Shown here one piece after another: positions 49,071 to 56,384 of a stretch of 64,000 nt of DNA. A program made the position numbers and the translations under genes. A model generated the notes under the pieces. The model was not told the origin of the DNA, did not search any database, and saw nothing but the letters and a program-made list of their open reading frames with translations. The stretch covers positions 248,001 through 312,000 of the forward strand of contig QEVR01000001.1 of NCBI GenBank assembly GCA_003576745.1, read 5' to 3'. Each line of letters starts with the position of its first letter. Position 1 is the stretch's first letter. Source of the stretch: Candidatus Uhrbacteria bacterium (GTDB lineage Bacteria > Patescibacteriota > Patescibacteriia > 2-12-FULL-60-25).

Positions 49071-50224
49071 TATGGAAAAAGGCTCAGGGGGAGACGAAGA
49101 AGCATGTCATCATCCGTTTTTGGGTTTCCTCGGCCGTCGGTATTGTTCGTCATTACATAGAGCGATGTTCCGTCCGGAGACAGCGCGACATTGCGGATGC
49201 GTCCATACGCGGAATGGAAATGTTCGCGCAGGACAATGCGGTCACCGCGCAGATCGGCTTCATACAAGGATTCCCCGCGCAATCCAGCAAAAAAGATGCG
49301 GCCGTTACCGTAGGCGGCGCCCGAAGGCGCCCATGTCACCGCTGCTCCTGACTGTATCACGGGTGCTTCCAGGCCTTCGCGCGTTTCCGGTCCTTCAATG
49401 AGCGGCCATCCATAATTTTTTCCTTTTTCAATTACGTTCAATTCATCATATCCGCTTTGCGCGCCAGATCGTCCGTGTTCCGTGGCCCACAGCCGGCCGC
49501 GATCATCCCATGCCAGCCCTTGCGGATTCCGGTGGCCATAGCTCCATACGGCATTCCCGAAGGGATTGTCGCCGGGAATGGATCCGTCATCGTTCAAGCG
49601 GAGAATTTTCCCGGCAAGCGAATTCGTATCCTGCGCGGCTTTTGAATCGCTTGCATCGCCCGTGGTGATATAGAGCTTGCCGTCCGGGCCGAATGCTATC
49701 CGTCCGCCATTGTGATATTGCGCGGCCGGGATATTGTCCAGAATGACCGCGGGATCCGTGAGCATGTTGTATTGGTATCGGTATCGCATCACGCGATTTC
49801 GGAGTCCGGCATCCGTTCTTGCCGTGACATAGACGTATATCCAATTATTCGATGCAAAATGTGGATGCAAGCTCATCCCGAGCAATCCTCCCTCGCCGAC
49901 TACAACGACTCCTTCTACGGATATCGTTGACGGCTCATTGCCGATGCGCCGGATAGTGCCGGCGCGCTCCGTAATAAGCATGTCTCCGTCCGGCAAAAAC
50001 ACCATTTCCCATGGAACGCGCAGATGGTCCGCAATAACTCGAATGGATGGCTCTGTTTCGTCTGTTGGAACCGACGTCTGTTCCGCATCTTCCGCGGATA
50101 TTCCCATGTATGCCGGAGCCGGGGATGGGCTGTATACGGATCGTTGTATGGCATCACGCATCGCGTATACTGCGAGACCGGCGGACGCTATGGCGATGAT
50201 AATGAGCATGACGCGATATTTCAT
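49070..50224 (-). CDS. PQQ-dependent aldose sugar dehydrogenase-like protein (YliI/Asd family)
   Basis: A 384-aa exported protein. The N-terminal KYRVMLIIIAIASAGLAVYA is a membrane anchor or uncleaved signal. The six-bladed propeller shows RVPWEMVFLPDGDMLITERA, GEGGLLGMSLHPHFASNNW, YHNGGRIAFGPDGKLYITTG, AVWSYGHRNPQGLAWDDRG, and ATEHGRSGAQSGYDELN; the His in GHRNPQ is the family catalytic residue. Such enzymes oxidise sugars with PQQ and calcium outside the cytoplasm; whether this bacterium can obtain PQQ is unknown. The protein may act on extracellular sugars or have a non-enzymatic role. Confidence 0.88.
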   Translation of the reverse strand: MKYRVMLIIIAIASAGLAVYAMRDAIQRSVYSPSPAPAYMGISAEDAEQTSVPTDETEPSIRVIADHLRVPWEMVFLPDGDMLITERAGTIRRIGNEPSTISVEGVVVVGEGGLLGMSLHPHFASNNWIYVYVTARTDAGLRNRVMRYRYQYNMLTDPAVILDNIPAAQYHNGGRIAFGPDGKLYITTGDASDSKAAQDTNSLAGKILRLNDDGSIPGDNPFGNAVWSYGHRNPQGLAWDDRGRLWATEHGRSGAQSGYDELNVIEKGKNYGWPLIEGPETREGLEAPVIQSGAAVTWAPSGAAYGNGRIFFAGLRGESLYEADLRGDRIVLREHFHSAYGRIRNVALSPDGTSLYVMTNNTDGRGNPKTDDDMLLRLPLSLFP

Positions 50225-50230
50225 AGGGAA

Positions 50231-50239
50231 AGCATAGCA
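50231..50239 (-). promoter_or_regulatory. Extended -10 promoter box for the sugar dehydrogenase (leaderless)
   Basis: On the minus strand TGC plus TATGCT spans 50239-50231, ending 6 nt before the ATG at 50224, so the message would have at most three leader bases. Confidence 0.45.
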
Positions 50240-50390
50240 TGCGGTTTACAGGAAGTTGCGTAGGACGTGGTTGCATAGGGGGTATGCGGGAAGCGGGATG
50301 CGCCCCTAACCCGAACCCCATAACCAATAACCTGTAACCAGTAACCCGATCCCCGTATAACCCGAGACCCATTCCCTCTGCCCTTGACTC
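50240..50390 (+). repeat. Intergenic modular repeat element, copy 12
   Basis: Order: D (GAAGTTGCGTAGGACGTGG, TTGCATAGGGGG), C (TATGCGGGAAGCGGGATGCG), H (CTAACCCGAACCCCATAACC, AATAACCTGTAACC, AGTAACCCGATCCCCG, TATAACCCGAGACCC), E remnant (TTCCCTCTGCCC). It lies between the divergent sugar-dehydrogenase and small-protein genes. Confidence 0.82.
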
Positions 50391-50392
50391 CG

Positions 50393-50401
50393 TGCTATAC
50401 T
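50393..50401 (+). promoter_or_regulatory. Extended -10 promoter box (TGCTATACT) for the 69-aa protein
   Basis: TGC (50393-50395) and TATACT (50396-50401) lie 25 nt before the ATG at 50427; the leader would be ~19 nt. Identical to the boxes at 45518 and 62078. Confidence 0.5.
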
Positions 50402-50426
50402 CTCTTCAATATTCTTTTATTTTCTT

Positions 50427-50636
50427 ATGAAAAACGTAAACTATAACCTCGTAAAGACTCTGCATAATACGCTGGATGATATTTGGCGTCTTGAACATTA
50501 CTACGTGGAAGACGCTAAAAAGGCCAAATGCCATAGCGTGTCCGTCATGAAACGCATGATGAATCAGCGAAAAAAGGATGCAAAAGCGTTGGTGAAGGAA
50601 ATCAAAATGCGCATGGATGCCGGCATTTTTAATTAA
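50427..50636 (+). CDS. Small basic helical protein of unknown function
   Basis: A 69-aa protein: VKTLHNTLDDIWRLEHYYVE followed by DAKKAKCHSVSVMKRMMNQR and KKDAKALVKEIKMRMDAG. It appears all-helical with a basic second half. The clear promoter and start support a real gene; no family recognised, though it resembles small conserved CPR proteins. Confidence 0.65.
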   Translation: MKNVNYNLVKTLHNTLDDIWRLEHYYVEDAKKAKCHSVSVMKRMMNQRKKDAKALVKEIKMRMDAGIFN

Positions 50637-50723
50637 CGGAGTCCCGGCCCTCTCCCGCTATGCACAGGGGACGGTGGACAGGCGGAGGCTGTCTTTGTAG
50701 TCTCGCCTTGAGGGATGCAGTGC

Positions 50724-51494
50724 ATGCGGTTTGACCTCACCATTCGGGCGGACAGTGACATTCCGGCCTTTGCAGAGCTTTTGGCGAAGCTCGGTCTTCG
50801 CGATGTCAATATTACGAACACGGACCGCGATCGTGATCAGCTCGCAGACGCCATACGGCTTCGTGAGCGCATGCCCGAGGCCGATATCGTGCTTCATGTC
50901 GCCGTCAAACACCATGTTCAGGCAAGCGCGGACGCAACTTCGTCTTCTTTGCGGAAGCTTTTCGACCGTGCGGCGAAAGAGGGGATACGAAAGATTCTGC
51001 TCGTCAGCGGGTATCCGCGGGAACGATACAATGTCCTCGACGGTCTCCAGCTTTTGCAGTCCATGGGGAATCGTTTTGAGGAGATTTTTTGCGTGTACAA
51101 CCCGTTTTTTGATCCGGCGAGGCTTCGTGAGGAGCATGAGCGGCTGGAACGGAAATTATCATATCCATTCGTCACAGACATATGCATGCAAATGGGCGTG
51201 GACCGGCATAAGCTCACAAAAGGTATTGAGACCATACGCTCCTTCCGTCCGGATGCGCGCATTTCATGCTCGGTCGCCATGCCGGACGCAAAAACGCGAA
51301 AGCATTTATCGGAAAATCCGCTCTATGGAGTTTTTTTGCCGCAGTCGTTTTTGCAGAATGATGAAATAGCTGCAGAGGCGACCGCGGACGTTCTCCGCCT
51401 GTTCCGCGATGAACGCGTGTCTCCCGTGGTGTATATGACGGAACTCAATGCGGCCGGACTGGAGCGGATCCTCGAGATCGAGCGCGGTATATGA
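50724..51494 (+). CDS. TIM-barrel protein resembling methylenetetrahydrofolate reductase
   Basis: A 256-aa soluble protein. ADIVLHVAVKHHVQASADAT, KILLVSGYPRERYNVLDGLQ and KLSYPFVTDICMQMGVD follow the order of the MetF barrel (strand with conserved His, then L-V-x-G, then a Q-x-G motif). Shorter than MetF (~290 aa), and the FAD-site residues cannot be confirmed. Function thus uncertain: perhaps a folate-linked or related oxidoreductase. GAGGG at 50710-50714 is 9 nt before the ATG at 50724 but directly abuts the earlier ATG at 50715, so the later start is preferred. Confidence 0.6.
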   Translation: MRFDLTIRADSDIPAFAELLAKLGLRDVNITNTDRDRDQLADAIRLRERMPEADIVLHVAVKHHVQASADATSSSLRKLFDRAAKEGIRKILLVSGYPRERYNVLDGLQLLQSMGNRFEEIFCVYNPFFDPARLREEHERLERKLSYPFVTDICMQMGVDRHKLTKGIETIRSFRPDARISCSVAMPDAKTRKHLSENPLYGVFLPQSFLQNDEIAAEATADVLRLFRDERVSPVVYMTELNAAGLERILEIERGI

Positions 51495-52069
51495 CAACGC
51501 GGCAAACGGCCACGGTTTTTATCATTGCCTTCGCTATTGCGGCCGTCATAGCGTTTATTCTCATCCGAAGCGCTTTGCAGCCGCCGCTCCCTCCTCTGCA
51601 AAAACCTCTCGCCTCTTTCCCTCAAGGTATGATGCAACTTTCAAGCCCAGCATTCGGGCATACTCAAGCAATTCCCGCGCTCTACACCTGCGATGGGTCG
51701 GATATTCATCCCGAGCTTTCCATTGCAAATGTCTCGCCGGATGCGGCGAGTCTTGCGCTTATCGTTGATGACCCCGATGCCCCACGGGGAGACTGGGTGC
51801 ATTGGACGGTGTGGAATATTCCTACATCCACCACGGTGATTGAAGAAGGAAAACGCCCCGCGGGCGTGGAAGGCCTGACGGATTTCGGTCGTGCCGGCTG
51901 GGGCGGGCCGTGTCCGCCGAGCGGCACGCATCGCTATCAGTTTAAACTTTACGCTCTCGATATCATGCTCGATATTCATCCGACATCTACGAAGTCGGAT
52001 CTCGAAAAAGCCATGAAGGGCCATATTCTTGATCAGGCGCTTTTGATTGGTACATACACCAGGAAGTAG
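51491..52069 (+). CDS. YbhB/YbcL family (PEBP) lipid-binding-like protein
   Basis: A 192-aa protein with an N-terminal membrane anchor (FIIAFAIAAVIAFILI) and a PEBP domain: LYTCDGSDIHPELSIANVSP, LALIVDDPDAPRGDWVHWTV, NIPTSTTVIEEGK, GRAGWGGPCPPSGTHRYQFK. D-P-D-A-P and G-P-x-P-P-S-G-x-H-R-Y are the family ligand-pocket motifs. The role of bacterial PEBPs is not settled. It overlaps the preceding gene by 4 nt. The stop TAG is in AGGAAGTAG, the first A word of copy 13. Confidence 0.9.
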   Translation: MTTRQTATVFIIAFAIAAVIAFILIRSALQPPLPPLQKPLASFPQGMMQLSSPAFGHTQAIPALYTCDGSDIHPELSIANVSPDAASLALIVDDPDAPRGDWVHWTVWNIPTSTTVIEEGKRPAGVEGLTDFGRAGWGGPCPPSGTHRYQFKLYALDIMLDIHPTSTKSDLEKAMKGHILDQALLIGTYTRK

Positions 52070-52227
52070 GAAGTAGGGAGTGGGGGAGGTTGGCCGTGGG
52101 CCATGAGCCTTGGGCCATGCGGTGAACGGGATGCGAAAAGGACGTCGTTGCGTAGGGAGAGCATAATTCTCCCCGAACCCTTTGCCCTTTTGCTAATTGC
52201 CAAAAGTCAATAATTTTTTTCTTCAAG
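52070..52227 (+). repeat. Intergenic modular repeat element, copy 13
   Basis: Order: A (GAAGTAGGGAGTGGGGGAGG), C (GGCCGTGGGCCATGAGCC, TTGGGCCATGCGGTGAACG, GGGATGCG), D (GACGTCGTTGCGTAGGG and its AGAGCATAATTCTCCCC hairpin), E (CCCTTTGCCCTTTTGC), I (CTAATTGCCAAAAGTC, ATAATT). It lies between convergent genes. Confidence 0.85.
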
Positions 52228-53031
52228 TTAACGATTGAGCCGTATCTTCATGCCGTCAAAGGCGAGAAAAGCGCTTTTTGGCTTCGCTGTCTTGCAGGAT
52301 CGCATGTATGTCCTGATGGTTTTTTCCGCATCTTCATGCGGCGGATAGCTGTGGCCGATTTGCGTAAGGATCAGGCGGCGGACGCCAAGCTTCCCGGCGA
52401 GCGTTATCGATTCCGGCGCGGAAAGGTGCGATGCAATATGCGAGCCGAACCACATGGCTCCATCGAGCGCAAGCGTGTTTGTGTTTTTTAGCATTCGTTT
52501 CGATTGTGCCGGAAGGGATGCGACATCGCTCGCATACGCAAAACGTTTTCCGAAGGCGAAACCGAATGTGGGAAATCCCGGCGTCATGCTGTGCCGGACG
52601 GGGAAGGGAGTTATGCGCAGACGGCCGACCCGGACAGTTGCGTACGGACGCAAAGGACGATAACGGAGATGCGAAAGGGTATATACCTTGCGCAATCTAC
52701 GAATGACGGATGGATGTGCGTGGAGGTCAATCGTTTGCGAAGGGATTCGCGCTTCCAGCCAGCGAGAGAGCACCCGCATTCCGCCGGATGCGTCCGAATG
52801 AGCATGCGTAAGAAATATCGCATCAATGCGGCGCGAACCTACCTGTTCAAGCTGTTCCGCAATGTCCGGTCCGGCATCGATGAGGATGGTGATTCCGTCC
52901 TCTCCCAGGAGAGCGGCGGACCTCATTCGTCTGCTTTTTTCCCCTTTTCGCGCAGCACGACAAACGGGGTCCGAATGGCCCGGTCTCGGGATGGCTATTG
53001 CCGGCCCTGTACCTAGAAAGGTACATTTCAT
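52228..53031 (-). CDS. Metallo-beta-lactamase-fold hydrolase (PhnP-like)
   Basis: A 267-aa soluble protein. MKCTFLGTGPAIAIPRPGH opens like PhnP; ILIDAGPDIAEQL, FLTHAHSDASGGMRVL (H-x-H-x-D metal motif), PFPVRHSMTPGFPTFGFAF, FAYASDVASLP and LILTQIGHSYPPHEDAEKT supply the remaining His/Asp ligands. PhnP enzymes are cyclic-phosphodiesterases; this one may cut cyclic nucleotides or 2',3'-cyclic phosphates, interesting beside archease/RtcB but unproved. Divergent from archease by 12 nt. Confidence 0.85.
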   Translation of the reverse strand: MKCTFLGTGPAIAIPRPGHSDPVCRAARKGEKSRRMRSAALLGEDGITILIDAGPDIAEQLEQVGSRRIDAIFLTHAHSDASGGMRVLSRWLEARIPSQTIDLHAHPSVIRRLRKVYTLSHLRYRPLRPYATVRVGRLRITPFPVRHSMTPGFPTFGFAFGKRFAYASDVASLPAQSKRMLKNTNTLALDGAMWFGSHIASHLSAPESITLAGKLGVRRLILTQIGHSYPPHEDAEKTIRTYMRSCKTAKPKSAFLAFDGMKIRLNR

Positions 53032-53036
53032 ACAAT
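53031..53036 (+). promoter_or_regulatory. Candidate -10 box (TACAAT) for archease, leaderless
   Basis: TACAAT ends 7 nt before the archease ATG at 53044 and begins at the first base of the divergent hydrolase start codon, so the two genes share an extremely tight promoter region. Confidence 0.4.
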
Positions 53037-53043
53037 ACAGCGT

Positions 53044-53469
53044 ATGGCTTACGAAATTCTACCGCATACGGGGGATTTACGCGTCCGACTGACCGGGAAA
53101 ACCAAGGCAGGGCTGTTTCAGTCCGCATTGAAAGGCATGTTCGCCGCGGCCGGCCCACGGTATGTGAATGACGTCGAGCCGGAGAATCGCGTTATTCAGG
53201 AACGGCATTTTTCCGTGGAGGGCGCGTCTGCCGAGGATATCCTGGTGAATTTGCTGAACGAGGCCATTTCCCTGTCGGATATTCATCACGAGTCTTATGA
53301 GGACATTAAGTTTTCGCTGGTGACGGATGCCAAAGCGGAAGGATATTTCGTGGATCGCGCTGTCCGCGGTTTCGATACGCAAATCAAAGCGGCGACGCAT
53401 CATAATCTTTCTCTACAAAAACGCGAAGATACGGGGGAATGGGAGGCAACGGTGACATTTGATGTGTAG
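53044..53469 (+). CDS. Archease (RtcB-activating protein)
   Basis: A 141-aa protein of the archease family: YEILPHTGDLRVRLTGKTKA with the conserved metal-binding Asp region, GLFQSALKGMFAAAGP, then GASAEDILVNLLNEAISLSD and a C-terminal IKAATHHNLSLQKREDTGEW with the family V/IKAxTYHxL-type segment. Archease lets RtcB perform multiple turnovers and speeds its guanylylation. The rtcB gene lies 550 nt downstream on the same strand, separated by repeat copy 14 and a MazG-like gene. Confidence 0.9.
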   Translation: MAYEILPHTGDLRVRLTGKTKAGLFQSALKGMFAAAGPRYVNDVEPENRVIQERHFSVEGASAEDILVNLLNEAISLSDIHHESYEDIKFSLVTDAKAEGYFVDRAVRGFDTQIKAATHHNLSLQKREDTGEWEATVTFDV

Positions 53470-53730
53470 GCAGGTCGTTGGCCATGCGGGAGGAAGAAAG
53501 TGGGAAGTAGGGAGTAGGATGTAGGGGCGCGGCATGCCGCGCCCTGTAGGACGTCGTTGCGTAGGGAGAGCATAATTCTCCCCGAACCCTTTGCCCTTGT
53601 GTCTGTAAGTCCGTAGGTTCGTAAGACCGTAGGTTCGTAGGTAAGCGGTTTCATCCTAGACCCGAACCCCGTAACCCTGCCCTTTGTCCTTTGCTCTTGA
53701 CCTATAACCCATAACCTTCCTGACTCATCT
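53470..53730 (+). repeat. Intergenic modular repeat element, copy 14 (most complete)
   Basis: Order: C/A (GGCCATGCGGGAGGAAG, AAGTGGGAAGTAGGGAGTAGG), B (perfect palindrome GGGCGCGGCATGCCGCGCCC, 53525-53544), D (GGACGTCGTTGCGTAGGG and AGAGCATAATTCTCCCC), E (CCCTTTGCCC), F (GTCTGTAAGTCCGTAGG, TTCGTAAGACCGTAGG, TTCGTAGG), G (GGTTTCATCCTAGACCCGAA), H (CCCCGTAACCC; CCTATAACCCATAACC) and E. Bases 53507-53554 are identical to 55465-55512 of copy 15. Confidence 0.88.
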
Positions 53731-54021
53731 ATGGAAATCAAACAACTTCTTTCCGATGCCCGTGCTATATGGGGAGACAAGAAACTCACGATTGATGAAA
53801 TTATCGTAAGGCTTGGCGTCGACATGGGCGATTTGTGCCGGTGGGCGCGTCATGCGGACAAGGACCACGCCATGCATACGGACGATGAACTTCAAAAAGA
53901 GCTGGGCAATATCATTTTTTCCGTTATCCGCTGGTGCGATGATCTCGGGTATGATCCCGAAGCCTGTATTGAACGGGCTAAAGAGGCGCAGCGCGCATTC
54001 GCAAAGCAGTCTCGCGTCTGA
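53731..54021 (+). CDS. MazG-like protein
   Basis: A 96-aa protein, all-alpha: IKQLLSDARAIWGDKKLTID, DLCRWARHADKDHAMHTDDE and LQKELGNIIFSVIRWCDDLG with YDPEACIERAKEAQRAF. The order of helices and the E-L-G-N-I/V-x-F-x...D motif resemble MazG-like nucleotide pyrophosphohydrolases, which hydrolyse non-canonical NTPs; the E-x-x-E half of the motif is less regular (DELQKELGN). It starts just after copy 14, and rtcB begins 1 nt after its stop, so the two are co-transcribed. Confidence 0.75.
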   Translation: MEIKQLLSDARAIWGDKKLTIDEIIVRLGVDMGDLCRWARHADKDHAMHTDDELQKELGNIIFSVIRWCDDLGYDPEACIERAKEAQRAFAKQSRV

Positions 54022-54022
54022 C

Positions 54023-55468
54023 ATGATTTCCACACAGCATCTCCGACGGCTCGGAGCCGCGCTCTATGAACTGCCGATCGGCGCCGTTCCGGGCATGCGC
54101 GTTCCGGGAAAGGTTTTTATCAACGAAGCTCTGCTCGAAGACCTGGCCGAGGATCGATCGCTTGAACAGCTTGCGAATACGGCCACCCTTCCCGGCGTGG
54201 TGAAATTCGTTGCCGCCATGCCCGACATCCATGAAGGATATGGATTCCCCATCGGGGGCGTGGCCGCCACGGAGCTCCCGCACGGCGTCATTTCTCCGGG
54301 CGGCGTAGGATACGACATTAATTGCGGCGTCCGCGTGCTTCTGTCGGATCTTTCCGCGGATGACGTGGGTGATCGCATGGGCGACCTCGGATCGCAGCTC
54401 ATGCGCGCCATTCCGTCCGGTACCGGACGGGGCGGGCGTATCCGTCTGGATTCCAATGAGTTGAACCGCGTGCTGCGGTATGGCGTCGGATACTGCGTGG
54501 AACGGGGATGGGCGGCACAGAATGATACGGAGTATCTGGAGGAACACGGATGCCTGACCGGCGCTGATCCTACACATGTGAGCGACCGGGCAAAGAAGCG
54601 GGGTATGGATCAGCTCGGCACGCTCGGGAGCGGCAATCACTTTCTCGAAGTTCAGAAGGTCGATGAGATTTTTGACGAGGAAGCAGGAAAGGCTTTTGGC
54701 CTGTTTCCTGGGCAGATCGTTGTTGCCATTCATTGCGGTTCGCGAGGTCTTGGGCATCAGGTGTGCACGGATTATGTCCGGCGGATGCTTTCATCATTGA
54801 ACAAGAATCGCATTGAGCTTCCGGATCGCGAACTCGCATGCGCTCCCGCGGATTCGGCGGAAGGGTCCGAATATTTGAGCGCCATGGCCTGCGCGGCGAA
54901 TTTTGCCTGGGCGAACCGCCAGGTTATCCAGCATCATGTCCGCATTGAGTGGCAGGCATTATTCGGTGCTGCTCGCGGACTTCGGACGCTTTATGATGTG
55001 TGTCATAATATCGCGAAACGTGAGACACATATTCTCGACGGGAAGAGCGTGGAGCTCCTCGTGCATCGGAAAGGAGCAACGCGCGCCTTCGGGCCAGGGC
55101 ATCCGGACGTGCCGGAGGCGTATCGATCCGTGGGCCAGCCCGTCCTTATCCCCGGTACCATGGGAACGGCTTCGTATATTTTGAAAGGCGCTGCTGAGGC
55201 CATGGAAGCCTCATTCGGGACATGTTGTCACGGGGCAGGGCGTCGATTGAGCCGTACGGCGGCGAAACGCGAGGTGGAAGGAGAATCTCTTCGTCAGGAA
55301 TTGGAGGCGCAGGGGATTGCGGTACGGTGCTTTTCCGCAAGAGGTCTTGCAGAGGAGGCGCCGCTTGCGTATAAGAACGTGGAAGATGTTATTGATGTGG
55401 TGGAGACAGCAGGCCTTGCGCGGCGCGTAGCCCGCGTTCGGCCCGTGGCGGTGATAAAAGGGGAGTAG
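54023..55468 (+). CDS. rtcB: RNA-splicing/repair ligase RtcB
   Basis: A 481-aa Mn2+- and GTP-dependent RNA ligase that joins 2',3'-cyclic-phosphate or 3'-phosphate ends to 5'-OH. AAMPDIHEGYGFPIGGVAAT, SPGGVGYDINCGVRVLLSDL, GTLGSGNHFLEVQKVDEIFD and IHCGSRGLGHQVCTDYV carry the metal ligands (Asp, Cys, His); FGTCCHGAGRRLSRTAAKRE contains the guanylylated His, and VIDVVETAGLARRVARVRPV ends the protein. Length is typical. It follows the MazG-like gene by 1 nt. The stop TAG lies in GGGAGTAG, the first A word of copy 15; 48-bp direct repeats flank this gene pair. Confidence 0.95.
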   Translation: MISTQHLRRLGAALYELPIGAVPGMRVPGKVFINEALLEDLAEDRSLEQLANTATLPGVVKFVAAMPDIHEGYGFPIGGVAATELPHGVISPGGVGYDINCGVRVLLSDLSADDVGDRMGDLGSQLMRAIPSGTGRGGRIRLDSNELNRVLRYGVGYCVERGWAAQNDTEYLEEHGCLTGADPTHVSDRAKKRGMDQLGTLGSGNHFLEVQKVDEIFDEEAGKAFGLFPGQIVVAIHCGSRGLGHQVCTDYVRRMLSSLNKNRIELPDRELACAPADSAEGSEYLSAMACAANFAWANRQVIQHHVRIEWQALFGAARGLRTLYDVCHNIAKRETHILDGKSVELLVHRKGATRAFGPGHPDVPEAYRSVGQPVLIPGTMGTASYILKGAAEAMEASFGTCCHGAGRRLSRTAAKREVEGESLRQELEAQGIAVRCFSARGLAEEAPLAYKNVEDVIDVVETAGLARRVARVRPVAVIKGE

Positions 55469-55649
55469 GGAGTAGGATGTAGGGGCGCGGCATGCCGCGC
55501 CCTGTAGGACGTAGTTTCGTAGGGGAGCATAATCTTCCCCGAAACCTGTTCCCTTTGCCCTTTGCCCTTTGCCCTTTGCCCTTTGCCCTGAAACCCCGTA
55601 CCCATTGCCAATACACAAAAGCTAAAATTACCCGTAGCTCACAGCTCAT
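55469..55649 (+). repeat. Intergenic modular repeat element, copy 15, with longest G-quadruplex motif
   Basis: Order: A (GAGTAGGGAGTAGGATGTAG), B (palindrome, 55483-55502), D (GGACGTAGTTTCGTAGGGG with AGCATAATCTTCCCC), E (CCCTTTG five times plus CCC, 55551-55588, six G-tracts on the minus strand), H (GAAACCCCGTACCC), I (CATTGCCAATACACAAAAGC, TAAAAT, TTACCCGTAG). It ends at the ATG of the next gene. Confidence 0.88.
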
Positions 55650-56384
55650 ATGAGTCATGCTGATATCGCCGAACGTGAATGGTTGCGCCAGCAGGAACTA
55701 TTCGATGCTATTTTCGTCCAGGGTTTTCGCGAATACGCAGCCGCGCTTCCCGGAATTCAGCGCGCATTCGTGCTTGACGACCGTCATCTGCGCTGTATCG
55801 ACGAAGGGACGCCCGGAGGCATTCACCTTGCGGGTTCGGGCATTCTTTTACGCGATCGTGCCAAAGAGGTATGCCAGCATGCCGTTGTTGATGGAATTTT
55901 CAGCCACGCCGGATGCGGCGCGGCGGCCTTGTATGTAAAAACGGCGGGGCTGGATATTTCCGATCCGGACGAGGCGGGAAAAGAATGGGTAAAAGAACTA
56001 GCTGAGGCCCTGGATGTTCCCTATCTCGGTCACATCGGAACATCGGAGCTCAAACGTCCGCCGCATTTGCATACCGCGCGCGTTGCCTATTATGACGGTA
56101 CGGGGGAATTTAATCCTTCCCATGTTGATGGTTTGCCAGAAGGTTTTGTTATCAGTCGCGCCTACCTCGAAGCCGGCTATGCTCTTCAGGAAGCGAAAGT
56201 GAGCGCGGATATTGCTTTGGGAAATCATGGGTTCGGAGATTTATTTACGGAGCAGAATCCGTTCTTGCTCGTTGCCGTTGGCACGGAAAAAGCCCAGAGG
56301 CAGTCACTTGAACTGGAACTCGAAGAAGTCGCGAAAACATACGGCGGGCGTGTAAAAGTCGAGGGGATGTCGAGGACGGTCTAG
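55650..56384 (+). CDS. Protein of unknown function, possibly beta-carbonic-anhydrase-like
   Basis: A 244-aa soluble protein. AFVLDDRHLRCIDEGTPGGI, HLAGSGILLRDRAKEVCQHA and VVDGIFSHAGCGAAALYVKT resemble, in order, the C-x-D-S-R, P-G-D/R-N-A-G and G-H-x-x-C-G-A motifs of beta-carbonic anhydrases. The His and Cys of SHAGCG could bind zinc and D-x-R is kept, but the first zinc Cys is replaced (VLDDR), so activity is doubtful. Later HIGTSELKRPPHLHTARVAY and NHGFGDLFTEQNPFLLVAVG are unfamiliar. Family assignment is inference. Confidence 0.55.
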   Translation: MSHADIAEREWLRQQELFDAIFVQGFREYAAALPGIQRAFVLDDRHLRCIDEGTPGGIHLAGSGILLRDRAKEVCQHAVVDGIFSHAGCGAAALYVKTAGLDISDPDEAGKEWVKELAEALDVPYLGHIGTSELKRPPHLHTARVAYYDGTGEFNPSHVDGLPEGFVISRAYLEAGYALQEAKVSADIALGNHGFGDLFTEQNPFLLVAVGTEKAQRQSLELELEEVAKTYGGRVKVEGMSRTV

